NCBI GenBank assembly: GCA_027067965.1
Contig: JAMOUV010000010.1
Location: 434,001 to 498,000 of the forward strand
DNA: 64,000 bases
Direction of reading: 5' to 3'
Origin: Flavobacteriales bacterium
GTDB taxonomy: Bacteria > Bacteroidota > Bacteroidia > Flavobacteriales > Flavobacteriaceae
Shown: in pieces, positions 1 to 8,366 of the stretch
Numbering within the stretch: the stretch's first letter is position 1
Layout: every line of letters begins with the position of its first letter
The notes under the pieces: model-generated
Told to the model about the DNA's origin: nothing
The model's input: the letters and a program-made list of their open reading frames with translations, nothing else
Databases searched by the model: none
Made by a program: the position numbers and the translations under genes

Positions 1-589
1 TGAATGGTCGTTTTTGTTTGACGAATGGGATGTGGGTTATGAATTTTGAGTTATGAATTTTGAGTTATGAATTATGAGTTATGAGTTATATGTAGGTAGA
101 TTTTTTGGAATGTCGTTCTCCCACAGGTCACAGACTCTCAAATGAGTCGGCGACCTTGAGAGGTCGGTGACTGTGGGACTCTTATGGTGAATGACAAACC
201 CCTTTCATTCCGAGGGATACGACCGAAGGGAGTGACGAGGAATCTCCATTATCAATAATTCCCAATGCAAAGAGATTCTTCTTCCATCCGGTCGTCAGTC
301 ACTGACTCCTATTGAGAATAACAATTTTGTCCAAAAGCCAATAAAAAACCAAAAGAGCGATTAATGTTATTTTCCCACAAGGTTAGTGACTGTGAGACAC
401 TGCGAGCGAAGGTCGATGCGACTCACCTTCGGTTTGAAAAGCGCAGCGATGCCGTGTCCGCCTCAGGCGGGAGGAATCTATTGAATTATGAATTATGAGT
501 TATAAGTTATGAGTTATAAATTTGAACTAGGCACTTACTTTAAACTTTAAACTTTCAACTTTCAACTCACCAAACTTTAAACTCAGTTT
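1..589. repeat. Repeat-filled intergenic region at the left edge
   Basis: No credible gene is visible here. The block holds tandem 7-bp degenerate repeats of the type GAGTTAT/GAATTAT at about 38-97 and again at 482-520. The second array passes through a 23-bp core at 519-541 (containing GAACTAGGCACTTAC) into a TTTAAAC/TTTCAAC heptad array that runs to the end of the DUF389 gene. Between them lie an imperfect hairpin at 120-177 with outer arms CCCACAG/CTGTGGG, a stretch resembling the common Bacteroidota motif CATTCCGA...GAGGAATCT near 208-246, and a 17-bp hairpin motif (TGTCCGCCTCAGGCGGG, 455-471) that recurs at 5647. The 23-bp core recurs inverted between purN and purD. Confidence 0.8.
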
Positions 590-2035
590 TCAGGGGATGG
601 ATACAATTTTCAGACTGTCTTTCCCCAAACGCATGGGAGCCCAAGCTTCGAATTTTTTAATTTGTTGTCTTCTTTTATAACGTGGTAGTTTTTTATTCCA
701 TTCTACTATGATAATACCCAAAGTATCGCTTCGGTTAAAGTCGGTTTCCACTACTCGCCCGTAATCCATACGCCGTATGCCGGGGAATAAGGTCCGCGCT
801 TCTTGGGCAAAACCCGCCGAACGGATGCTGTCGGTTTTTAATTTTTTTTGAAGCCGGTAAATTTCTTCGGTCAGCCGGGCGATTTGGGCATTTTTGTCTT
901 GAAGAAGGGCTTGGTTTTCCCGGAAAAGTTTTTCAAGGATTTGGCCTTGCAACTTTTGGGATAGATTTTGTTCCAATTCATCGGTTTTGTCCACACTTTG
1001 ATAGACATGCATTTTTGCACCGGCCAAACTTTTTTGCATGGCTAACTTTTCGTGCCATTCGCGGATGACATTTTCCGGGACATGCTCGCCGATTAAATAT
1101 AAATCTATTTGTTTGTTTCCGGGCCGTATATCGGCTTTCACAATTTGCGATCCTTCATAGCGGACCGTTTTTTCTACGAATTGCGATGCCGATTGACGAA
1201 AAAGTTCGCTGCGGTACATTTTCAGCAATGACCAAATGCTTGGTATCATGACAAGCAATGCCAGAAAATAAACCAAACGGCTCAACCGCCGCCGCTTGGC
1301 CGAATTTAAATAGGTGGCTACGGGAAAATGCAAATATTTTATCACGATAAAAGTGGCCAAAGCAATGTAAAACGAATTGATGAGAAACAAATACAAGGCG
1401 CCGGCCAAAAAATTCCAATTTCCTACCGCCAAACCGTAACCGGCCGTACATAAAGGGGGCATCAAAGCCGTTGCAATGGCCACCCCGCTTATGACGTTGA
1501 AAAAACCTTTGCGGGTCAGAGCCACAATGCCGGCCAAACCGCCGAAAAACGCTATCATCACGTCGAAAAAAGTGGGAGAAGTCCGGGACAACAATTCATG
1601 CGAAGCGCCGGAAAGAGGTGTAATTTTAAAATAAATAAATGAAGTAAGCACGCTCAATACCACCATAATCAAAAAATTCCATGCCGATTTGCGGAATGTA
1701 TCGATATCATTGGTGCCCACGGAAAATCCGATGCCCATAATAGGTCCCATGAGGGGAGAAATAAGCATCGCCCCGATGACTACAGCCGTAGAATTGGCAT
1801 TCAAACCGACCGATGCCACCATGATGGAAAAAATCAACAACCAAGCCGTATGACCTCTAAACGGAATATTATCCAAAATGGTTTGCCGTGTAAATTCTTT
1901 GTCGGCCACCCGCCGGATGTCGAATAGTTGCCGTATAAATACGCCGGCGGCATGCCAAAATTCCACGAATTCTTTGTATAAACTCTTTTTTTTCCGTTCG
2001 ATTTCTTTTTCTTGTAATTGATCGCTTTTTTTCAT
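590..2035 (-). CDS. DUF389 family membrane protein with C-terminal coiled coil
   Basis: 481 residues. After a charged cytoplasmic start (residues 1-60) comes the DUF389 membrane core, with several hydrophobic helices between about 60 and 270. It includes the glycine- and proline-rich stretch GAMLISPLMGPIMGIGFSVG and a second block VAIATALMPPLCTAGYGLAVG, both typical of the family. After the last helix there is a soluble tail with a probable coiled coil (about residues 330-400) and a conserved end domain. Substrate and function of DUF389 proteins are not established; a transport or envelope role is only a guess. The gene ends inside the heptad-rich repeat block to its left, and the four-helix-bundle element to its right stops about 55 bases before its start codon. 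No clear TAnnTTTG promoter was seen upstream. Confidence 0.85.
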   Translation of the reverse strand: MKKSDQLQEKEIERKKKSLYKEFVEFWHAAGVFIRQLFDIRRVADKEFTRQTILDNIPFRGHTAWLLIFSIMVASVGLNANSTAVVIGAMLISPLMGPIMGIGFSVGTNDIDTFRKSAWNFLIMVVLSVLTSFIYFKITPLSGASHELLSRTSPTFFDVMIAFFGGLAGIVALTRKGFFNVISGVAIATALMPPLCTAGYGLAVGNWNFLAGALYLFLINSFYIALATFIVIKYLHFPVATYLNSAKRRRLSRLVYFLALLVMIPSIWSLLKMYRSELFRQSASQFVEKTVRYEGSQIVKADIRPGNKQIDLYLIGEHVPENVIREWHEKLAMQKSLAGAKMHVYQSVDKTDELEQNLSQKLQGQILEKLFRENQALLQDKNAQIARLTEEIYRLQKKLKTDSIRSAGFAQEARTLFPGIRRMDYGRVVETDFNRSDTLGIIIVEWNKKLPRYKRRQQIKKFEAWAPMRLGKDSLKIVSIP

Positions 2036-2090
2036 CCAAGAAATTTTTACTTAACGAACTTACACATTTTCGGGCGGAAATACAATTTTT

Positions 2091-2640
2091 TCAATTAACA
2101 ATGAATAATTAACAATGAACAATGAATAATGAAAGAGTGAGTTAGTGATTTAGTGAATAGTGATAAAGTGATTTAACGGCCTAAATTCTTTTTCACCGTA
2201 CGCACGCTACTTACGAGCATTTTTAATAATTCGTCCAATTGGGAATGAAGGATGGTAAATTTTTGATTTGAGAGGTATTGACCGTCTTTCAATAAATTAA
2301 GCCAATAATCCGTTTCATTAGCTTCTTTTAAGGCAATATTCATTTTATGCAAGAAATCCGCTTGGGATTGGGCAATTTCCGCTTCTCGGATTAAGGCGCC
2401 AATAGCCGTAGCACTTTTAAGGAGTTGTTTGCTCATGACAAATTCCTTTTTATCATTAACCAAACATTGATAGGCCTTTATAATGTCCAATGAAAATTGA
2501 TAAGATTTTCTTTTTAAACTTCCTTTGTTCGAATGAGACTTCACGTCAATTAATTTTAAATGTTTAAGTCCTTCTTAAATTCCTCATTTCATTAACTATT
2601 TCACTAACTCACTAAATCACTAAACCACTATATTCACTAT
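2091..2640. repeat. IVP element A: four-helix gene between inverted heptad arms
   Basis: The left arm (2132-2175) is built of AGTGATT/AGTGAGT heptads and the right arm (2585-2640) of the complementary AATCACT/AACTCACT heptads, so transcripts could pair the arms around the enclosed gene. A second, AACAATG/AATAATG heptad run (2094-2131) extends the left side. The right arm overlaps the last six codons and the stop of leuS. The amino acids there match the normal LeuS C-terminus, so the repeat sequence fits the gene's own ending rather than interrupting it. Confidence 0.75.
2173..2544 (-). CDS. Four-helix-bundle protein (IVP/S23-like), divergent copy
   Basis: 123 residues, predicted all-helical, with the length and the helix-turn pattern of the four-helix-bundle family first described from 23S rRNA intervening sequences and related to the Avd accessory protein of retroelements. 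It is the most divergent of the five copies here: it lacks the NIAEG motif of the others but keeps the helix lengths, including AIGALIREAEIAQSQADFLHKM at about 47-68 in place of the usual second helix. It reads in the same direction as leuS and the DUF389 gene and nearly fills the loop between two inverted heptad arms. The molecular function of the family is unknown; nucleic-acid binding has been suggested. Family call is fairly secure, role is not. Confidence 0.75.
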   Translation of the reverse strand: MKSHSNKGSLKRKSYQFSLDIIKAYQCLVNDKKEFVMSKQLLKSATAIGALIREAEIAQSQADFLHKMNIALKEANETDYWLNLLKDGQYLSNQKFTILHSQLDELLKMLVSSVRTVKKNLGR

Positions 2641-5445
2641 TCTCCCCGGCACCACAATTACTTTTTTAGGCGTTTTGCCTTCCAAATATTTGACGGTTTT
2701 TTCATGTTGCATGACGGCCTGTTCGATTTGTTCTTTGGTGGCGTCGGCGGGAAGTTCCAGGGTGAAGCGTTTTTTGCCGTTGAAGGCCACGGGATATTCC
2801 TTGGTGTCGGCTTTGAGGTAGCGTTCGTCGTAGGTAGGGTAGGGTGCGTATTCCACCGACGGCTCGTGGCCGGCGCGTTGCCAGAGTTCTTCGGCCATGT
2901 GCGGTGCGAAGGGTGAAATCAGTACGATGAGCGGTTCCAGAATAGCGCGTTTGTCCGTACCGAGGGCGGCCAATTCGTTGACGGCAATCATCATGGCGCT
3001 GACGGCCGTATTGTAGTCGAAGTTGCGGATGTCGTCTTCCACTTTTTTAATGGTTTTGTGGAGGATTTGGAGTTCCTTTTCGGTGGGTTCGGCATCGCTG
3101 AGGCGGAAATTACCGTCTTGGTCGTGATAGAGTTTCCAGAATTTTTTGAGGAAGTTATACACGCCTTTCAGGCCGGCGGTGTTCCACGGCTTGGCAATTT
3201 GAATGGGACCGAGGAACATTTCATAGATGCGCAAGGTATCGGCGCCGTATTGTTCCACGATATCGTCGGGATTGACTACGTTGTATTTGGATTTGGACAT
3301 TTTTTCCACTTCGCGGTCCACGAGGAATTTGCCTTGGTCGTTCAGGATGAATTCCGCATCGCGCAGGTCGTCGCGCCAGTTGCGGAACCGCTCGGTGTCC
3401 AATTCGTTGCGTTCGTTGACCATGTTGACGTCCACGTGGATTTTTTGGGTTTTGTGCTCTTTGGCCAAATCCGCCGAAACAAATTTGTTGGTTCCTTCGA
3501 TGCGACGGGCAAAAGCGCTGGTTCCCAAAATCATCCCTTGATTAATCAATTTGACGCTGTACTCAGGTTCGGGCACCAGCCCTGTATCGTAGAGGAATTT
3601 TTGCCAAAAGCGCGAATACATCAGGTGGCCGGTGGCATGTTCGCTTCCGCCTACGTAGAGGTCCACCTTGCGCCAATAATTCACGGCATCTTGTCCGAAG
3701 GGTGCTTGGTCGTTCCACGGATCCATATAGCGGTTGAAGTACCAGGAGCTTCCGGCCCAGCCGGGCATGGTGTTGAGTTCCATGGGAAAGACCGTTTCCC
3801 GGTCGATCAGGTCGTTGGAGACGATGCGTTCGTTCTTTTCGTCCCAGGCCCACACTTTGGCATTTCCCAGCGGCGGCCGGCCGTCGGGCGTGGGTTTGTA
3901 TTGTTCCACTTCGGGCAATTCGATGGGTAAATGCTTTTCGGGAATGGCATGCGGAATACCGTTTTTATAGTAAATGGGAAAAGGTTCGCCCCAATAGCGT
4001 TGGCGCGAAAAGACGGCATCGCGCAGTTTGTATTGCACTTTGCGGCGTCCCAGTCCGCGTTTTTCCAATTCGTCGATCATGCGGCGGATGGCTTCCTTGG
4101 CGCGCAGGCCGTTGAGAAATTCGGAGTTTGTGAGTACGGCGTCTTTGTTTTCATTGGCGCCTTTGGATACGTCGTGTCCTTCGAAAATGTTGATAATGGG
4201 AATGTTGAAGGTGGTGGCGAATTCCCAGTCGCGTTGGTCGCCGGCGGGCACGGCCATAATGGCGCCGGTGCCGTAATCCGGTAGCACGTAATCGCTGATC
4301 CAAACGGGAATTTTTTCGCCGGTAAGCGGATGCAGAACGTAACCGCCGGTAAATACGCCGGTTTTTTCTTTGGTTTCGGCCAGACGTTCGCGTTCGCTTT
4401 TGCGGGCCGCTTGTTCTTTGTATTGCTCCACTTCGGCTTTATGTTCGGGTGTGGTCAGGATGTCCACCAACGGATGTTCGGGCGCAAGTACCATAAAGGT
4501 TACACCGAACAGCGTGTCCGGACGGGTGGTAAAGACTTCCAAATAATCCTTGCCGTTTTCCAATGGAAATTTCACCAAGGCGCCTTCGCTCCGGCCAATC
4601 CAATTGCGTTGCATTTCTTTAAGCGCTTCCGACCAATCCAGCATGTCCAAATCGCGAAGCAGGCGTTCGGCATAGGCGGTGATGCGCATCATCCATTGCT
4701 TCATTTTTTTCTTATACACCGGATAACCGCCGCGTTCCGATACCAAACCTTGGTCGGTGGCTACCACTTCGTCGTTGGCCAGTACGGTTCCCAAGCCGGG
4801 ACACCAATTCACTTCTTTTTCGGCCAGGTAGGTGAGGCGATATTTTTGAAGGATTTCGTCTTTTTGTTTGTCGTCAAAATTTTTCCACTCTTCGGCCGTA
4901 AAAACAGGCGTATCTTCATCCGCGGCCGCTTCCACGTTCACATTCCCTTCCCGTTCAAAAGTTTTAATCAATTCCGCAATGGGTTCGGCTTTGTCCGTTT
5001 TTTTATTGTACCAATGTTTAAAGAGTTGAAGGAAAATCCATTGGGTCCATTTGTAGTATTTCGGGTCGGAGGTGCGGATTTCGCGGTCCCAATCGAAGGA
5101 GAAACCGATTTTGTCCATTTGTTCGCGGTAGCGGCGGATGTTTTGCTCGGTGGTTACGGCCGGATGCTGGCCGGTTTGGATGGCGTATTGTTCGGCGGGC
5201 AGACCGAAGCTGTCATATCCCATGGGATGCAGCACGTTGTAGCCTTTGTGGCGCATGTAGCGCGCATATATGTCGGAGGCGATGTAGCCGAGCGGATGTC
5301 CCACATGCAATCCCGCGCCGGAAGGGTAGGGAAACATGTCGAGGACGTAATATTTGGGTTTATCGGATTGATTATATGCTTTGAAGGTCTTGTTTTCGGC
5401 CCAATATTTTTGCCATTTGCCGTCGAAATCGTGGAATCGGTTCAT
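2620..5445 (-). CDS. leuS: Leucyl-tRNA synthetase
   Basis: Class Ia synthetase that charges tRNA-Leu, 941 residues, a normal bacterial length. The ATP-binding HVGH motif is at residues 47-50 and KMSKS at 715-719. The CP1 editing domain fills the centre (TTRPDTLFGVTFM followed by the VPAGDQRDWEFA region), and the C-terminal tRNA-binding tail ends in the usual KVIVVPGRIVNIVV pattern. The last codons coincide with the right heptad arm of element A. The start is supported by a perfect -7 box (TATCTTTG on the minus strand, 5465-5472) just upstream. There is no Shine-Dalgarno sequence, as usual in this phylum. Function is certain from the sequence. Confidence 0.98.
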   Translation of the reverse strand: MNRFHDFDGKWQKYWAENKTFKAYNQSDKPKYYVLDMFPYPSGAGLHVGHPLGYIASDIYARYMRHKGYNVLHPMGYDSFGLPAEQYAIQTGQHPAVTTEQNIRRYREQMDKIGFSFDWDREIRTSDPKYYKWTQWIFLQLFKHWYNKKTDKAEPIAELIKTFEREGNVNVEAAADEDTPVFTAEEWKNFDDKQKDEILQKYRLTYLAEKEVNWCPGLGTVLANDEVVATDQGLVSERGGYPVYKKKMKQWMMRITAYAERLLRDLDMLDWSEALKEMQRNWIGRSEGALVKFPLENGKDYLEVFTTRPDTLFGVTFMVLAPEHPLVDILTTPEHKAEVEQYKEQAARKSERERLAETKEKTGVFTGGYVLHPLTGEKIPVWISDYVLPDYGTGAIMAVPAGDQRDWEFATTFNIPIINIFEGHDVSKGANENKDAVLTNSEFLNGLRAKEAIRRMIDELEKRGLGRRKVQYKLRDAVFSRQRYWGEPFPIYYKNGIPHAIPEKHLPIELPEVEQYKPTPDGRPPLGNAKVWAWDEKNERIVSNDLIDRETVFPMELNTMPGWAGSSWYFNRYMDPWNDQAPFGQDAVNYWRKVDLYVGGSEHATGHLMYSRFWQKFLYDTGLVPEPEYSVKLINQGMILGTSAFARRIEGTNKFVSADLAKEHKTQKIHVDVNMVNERNELDTERFRNWRDDLRDAEFILNDQGKFLVDREVEKMSKSKYNVVNPDDIVEQYGADTLRIYEMFLGPIQIAKPWNTAGLKGVYNFLKKFWKLYHDQDGNFRLSDAEPTEKELQILHKTIKKVEDDIRNFDYNTAVSAMMIAVNELAALGTDKRAILEPLIVLISPFAPHMAEELWQRAGHEPSVEYAPYPTYDERYLKADTKEYPVAFNGKKRFTLELPADATKEQIEQAVMQHEKTVKYLEGKTPKKVIVVPGRIVNIVV

Positions 5446-5464
5446 AACTTTTCTTTTGGTAGCA

Positions 5465-5472
5465 CAAAGATA
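5465..5472 (-). promoter_or_regulatory. Predicted leuS -7 promoter box
   Basis: TATCTTTG on the minus strand matches the Bacteroidota TAnnTTTG consensus exactly and lies 20 bases before the leuS start codon. No convincing TTG -33 element is seen at the usual distance; only TTT occurs 18 bases upstream. Confidence 0.6.
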
Positions 5473-5851
5473 GTGTGTTTTTTGATTGTTAAATAGATGA
5501 GGGATTTGGGAGGATTTGGGTTTTTACTTTAACCTTAACATTAACCTTAACTTTAACTAAATCAAATAGTTAATTGTGTCATTCCGATCCCGACACTTGT
5601 TGTCGGGAGAGGAATCTCCTATTTCTGTTTAACCGTTAAATCGCCATGTCCGCCTCAGGCGGGTGCAATCGGTTTTTTTCTGTTGAATTGTTGTCCGAAT
5701 CCTTTCATGCGGGATAGGAAACCGGAAAAAATATATGCCGCACGAGGGGACTCGTGCGGCAGCGGGGTCCCTACGGGACTATCTATATGTCGCCCCTACG
5801 GGGCTATTGATATGGGGCTATTTTTCGAATTTTATGAATGTCAGCAAAAAA
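5473..5851. repeat. Intergenic region packed with hairpin-forming repeats
   Basis: No gene is supported. In order: a 6-bp array of TTAACC/TTAACT units (5526-5560); a hairpin with stem TCCCGACA/TGTCGGGA (5588-5608) inside a CATTCCGA...GAGGAATCT frame; the TGTCCGCCTCAGGCGGG motif (5647-5663) shared with position 455; an 11-bp perfect stem TGCCGCACGAG/CTCGTGCGGCA with a GGGA loop (5736-5761); then two similar hairpins GTCCCTACGGGAC (5767-5779) and GCCCCTACGGGGC (5792-5804) that differ by a compensated base pair. Several of these resemble palindromes scattered through many Bacteroidota genomes. They lie between leuS and the secreted protein gene, both read leftward; the stems could end transcription. 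Confidence 0.75.
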
Positions 5852-6505
5852 TTATTGTCGGTTCGGGCGGGATTTAATTTTTTCGGAGAAATATTTTATG
5901 ATGTCCTTGTCCAATATTTTCTTAAATAACTCTAATTTTTGAAGATTATTAGAAAAATCAATAAAGGTAAAGGAATCGGTTTCCGGCAAGTAGATGGCCA
6001 GGATGTGTTTGGGAATTTTGAAATGGAAAATTCCCGGTTCCGATCCTCGGGTTATTTGGTCGGGAGTGTAATATTTTTGAAGGTTATGATATGTATAATC
6101 CATTCGACCTTTGAAAGTCAGGTCATTTTCGTGAGGTTTTTTAAAGAAACGCATGGAAAAGTTATTCGTATAGGCAATCAATGCATATTTTTTTCCGTCC
6201 TTTTCCACATATCGCGGATAGATATACATATCGGAACTGGGGTGGATATCGATTTCATATTCCATGGATTTCGTTCCGTTTTGCATAGCGCGGATTATTT
6301 CTTCTTTGCTGGAAATTTGATATAAACCCGGATATATCATATCGGCTACCCGGTTCCAGTCTTTAAGATATGTGGCATCCAAATAATTGTTCAAGTCGGC
6401 GGTTAATTTATCTTTTATGTCGGTAGTCCAAGTTTTCTCGGTCAAATTTTGAGCTAAAACACTAAAACTTATTAAGAAAAAAAGCGGCAAGTGTAAAATT
6501 TTCAT
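5852..6505 (-). CDS. Secreted protein of unknown function
   Basis: About 217 residues from the ATG at 6505, which gives a clean signal peptide (MKILHLPLFFLISFSVLAQ) and has AGGAA just upstream, one of few such sites here. An upstream ATG ten codons earlier would put a charged stretch before the signal and is less likely. The mature part begins NLTEKTWTTDIKDKLTADL and shows a small alpha/beta domain with no motif I recognise. It may be a SnoaL/NTF2-like fold, given an early helix pair (LNNYLDATYLKDWNRVADMIYPGLYQI) followed by beta strands, but that is a guess. It lies downstream of the gamma-glutamyltransferase gene with 93 bases between them. Likely periplasmic. Confidence 0.7.
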   Translation of the reverse strand: MKILHLPLFFLISFSVLAQNLTEKTWTTDIKDKLTADLNNYLDATYLKDWNRVADMIYPGLYQISSKEEIIRAMQNGTKSMEYEIDIHPSSDMYIYPRYVEKDGKKYALIAYTNNFSMRFFKKPHENDLTFKGRMDYTYHNLQKYYTPDQITRGSEPGIFHFKIPKHILAIYLPETDSFTFIDFSNNLQKLELFKKILDKDIIKYFSEKIKSRPNRQ

Positions 6506-6598
6506 TTCCTTTATTTTTTGATGGGGAAGATACAAAATTCAGGCCAAATGCCCCGGTGTTTGCAAAAACGAAGATGTGTATTTTTCAATTTCTTCGGG

Positions 6599-8296
6599 TT
6601 AATATCCGGATACATCATCGTCGGGATTTCTTTCGTCGCCGCTTCCTTCGAGTTTATCGTCCCGCACGAGAATGGCTTTGACATAACCGAGTGCTCTTAC
6701 TTGTTTAAATTGATGTCCGGCCTGTTGAAGTTTGTTGAAAACTTCGGGCGTAAAGGCGTCTTTTTCATACATAATGACATCCGGAAGAAATTGATGATGA
6801 AAACGTTTGGCTTGTACCGCATCATACATATTCATATCAAAATCAATCGCATTTAAGATTACTTGATAGACGGAGGTGATAATGGTTGAACCGCCCGGTG
6901 TGCCGAGTACCATAAAGGGTGCGTTATTTTTTTCCACGATAGTGGGTGTCATCGAACTTAACATTCGTTTATAAGGAGCGATGGAGTTGGCTTCCGATCC
7001 GATTAGTCCGAATTGATTAGGCACGCCGGGTTTGGCGCTGAAATCATCCATTTCGTTATTAAGGAAGAAGCCGTAACCATCTACAATCACTTTGGATCCG
7101 TAATTGGAATTTAGGGTAGTGGTACATGATACGGCCATGCCGTTTTTATCGATGATGGAAATATGGGTTGTTTCGAAACTTTCTTTTTGTAATTCGAAAC
7201 CGCCGGGAATAATGTAATCCGAAGGCGTGGCACTTTCGAAATTAAAATCGGCCATTTTGTCTTTTAGATAATCGCGGTCCAATAATTTGTCCACCGGAAC
7301 GGGATAAAAGTCCGAATCACCGAGATATTTGGCCCTGTCGGCATAGACTCTTTTTTCTGCTTCGACCATCAGATGGGTGGTTTTGTAAGAATGAAATCCC
7401 CATTCTTCTATCGGATAATTTTCGGTAATGTGTAATAATTGTCCCAATGCAATTCCGCCGCTTGAAGGCGGAGGCATGGATATTATTTTATAATCTTTGT
7501 AATAGACGATAATGGGTAAGCGGAATTTGGATTTGTAATTCAACAAGTCGCTCAATTCCATAATTCCACCGGTTTCTTTCACTTTTTTGACAATGGCTCG
7601 TGCTACTTCGCCTTCATAAAAACCTTCCGGGCCCCGGTTGGCAATAATTTCAAGTGTTTTGGCCAGTTCGGGTTGTTTCAATATATCGCCTTCTTTCCAC
7701 CGGTCTTTAATAAAAACTTTATTTCCGGGGTTATATTTAATAAAATCCTTTTGATATTTGTTTAATCTGCGGGCTTCGCTTTTGGAAATGGCAAATCCTT
7801 TTTTAGCCAATTTAATGGCCGGTTGAAGCAATATATTCCAGTTCTTTATCCGGCCGTATTTTTTCCATGCGGCATGCAGTCCGGCTACGGTTCCGGGCAC
7901 GCCAATGGACAATCCGCCGGCCGTGCTTAGTCCGGGAATCACGTTTCCTTCTTCGTCGAGATATAAATCTTTACGGGCTTTTCCGGGTGCCATCTCCCTG
8001 AAATCCAACGCTTTTGCTTTTCCGTCGGGCAGACGGATGACCATAAATCCACCTCCGCCGATATTGCCGGCGCGCGGATAGACCACTGCCAGTGCGAAAT
8101 TGGTGGCCACCATCGCATCCACGGCATTTCCGCCGCGCTTCATGATTTTGACCCCCACGTCGGAGGCCCGGGGATGGGCCGAGACTACCATCGCTTTGTC
8201 GGCAATGAGGTGTTTTTGAGACGGCAGAACTTTTTTGGTCGATTGACAGGAGAATAAAAACGAAAGTAAAAATATGTATAAAACAATTCGCCGCAT
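6599..8296 (-). CDS. ggt: Gamma-glutamyltransferase, lipoprotein
   Basis: 565 residues, Ntn-hydrolase that cleaves the gamma-glutamyl bond of glutathione and related compounds. The N-terminus is a lipoprotein signal (LFSC, lipid Cys17), so the enzyme should be anchored in the periplasm or at the outer membrane. The proenzyme is cut before Thr376 in the motif TTHISIIDKNG, which becomes the nucleophile of the small subunit. Downstream, TLNSNYGSKV and NNEMDDFSAKPG match the substrate-binding region, and LGTPGGSTIITSVYQVIL closes the domain. All key motifs are intact. It lies 70 bases after the permease gene of the folE operon and may be read from it or from its own promoter; no perfect -7 box was seen. 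Confidence 0.95.
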   Translation of the reverse strand: MRRIVLYIFLLSFLFSCQSTKKVLPSQKHLIADKAMVVSAHPRASDVGVKIMKRGGNAVDAMVATNFALAVVYPRAGNIGGGGFMVIRLPDGKAKALDFREMAPGKARKDLYLDEEGNVIPGLSTAGGLSIGVPGTVAGLHAAWKKYGRIKNWNILLQPAIKLAKKGFAISKSEARRLNKYQKDFIKYNPGNKVFIKDRWKEGDILKQPELAKTLEIIANRGPEGFYEGEVARAIVKKVKETGGIMELSDLLNYKSKFRLPIIVYYKDYKIISMPPPSSGGIALGQLLHITENYPIEEWGFHSYKTTHLMVEAEKRVYADRAKYLGDSDFYPVPVDKLLDRDYLKDKMADFNFESATPSDYIIPGGFELQKESFETTHISIIDKNGMAVSCTTTLNSNYGSKVIVDGYGFFLNNEMDDFSAKPGVPNQFGLIGSEANSIAPYKRMLSSMTPTIVEKNNAPFMVLGTPGGSTIITSVYQVILNAIDFDMNMYDAVQAKRFHHQFLPDVIMYEKDAFTPEVFNKLQQAGHQFKQVRALGYVKAILVRDDKLEGSGDERNPDDDVSGY

Positions 8297-8366
8297 GCTT
8301 ATTTTTAGAAATTAAAGCATTAAATTTAAGAAAAATATATTAATTCTTAATACAAAAATCGGACTT

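Noticed and set aside
4330-5496. A 388-codon rightward frame opposite leuS
   Set aside because: Antisense shadow of the LeuS catalytic and editing domains, Phe/Gly-rich with no recognisable domain.
5683-5929. Two short rightward frames of 64 codons
   Set aside because: They consist of the hairpin repeats of the intergenic region and overlap the end of the secreted protein gene.
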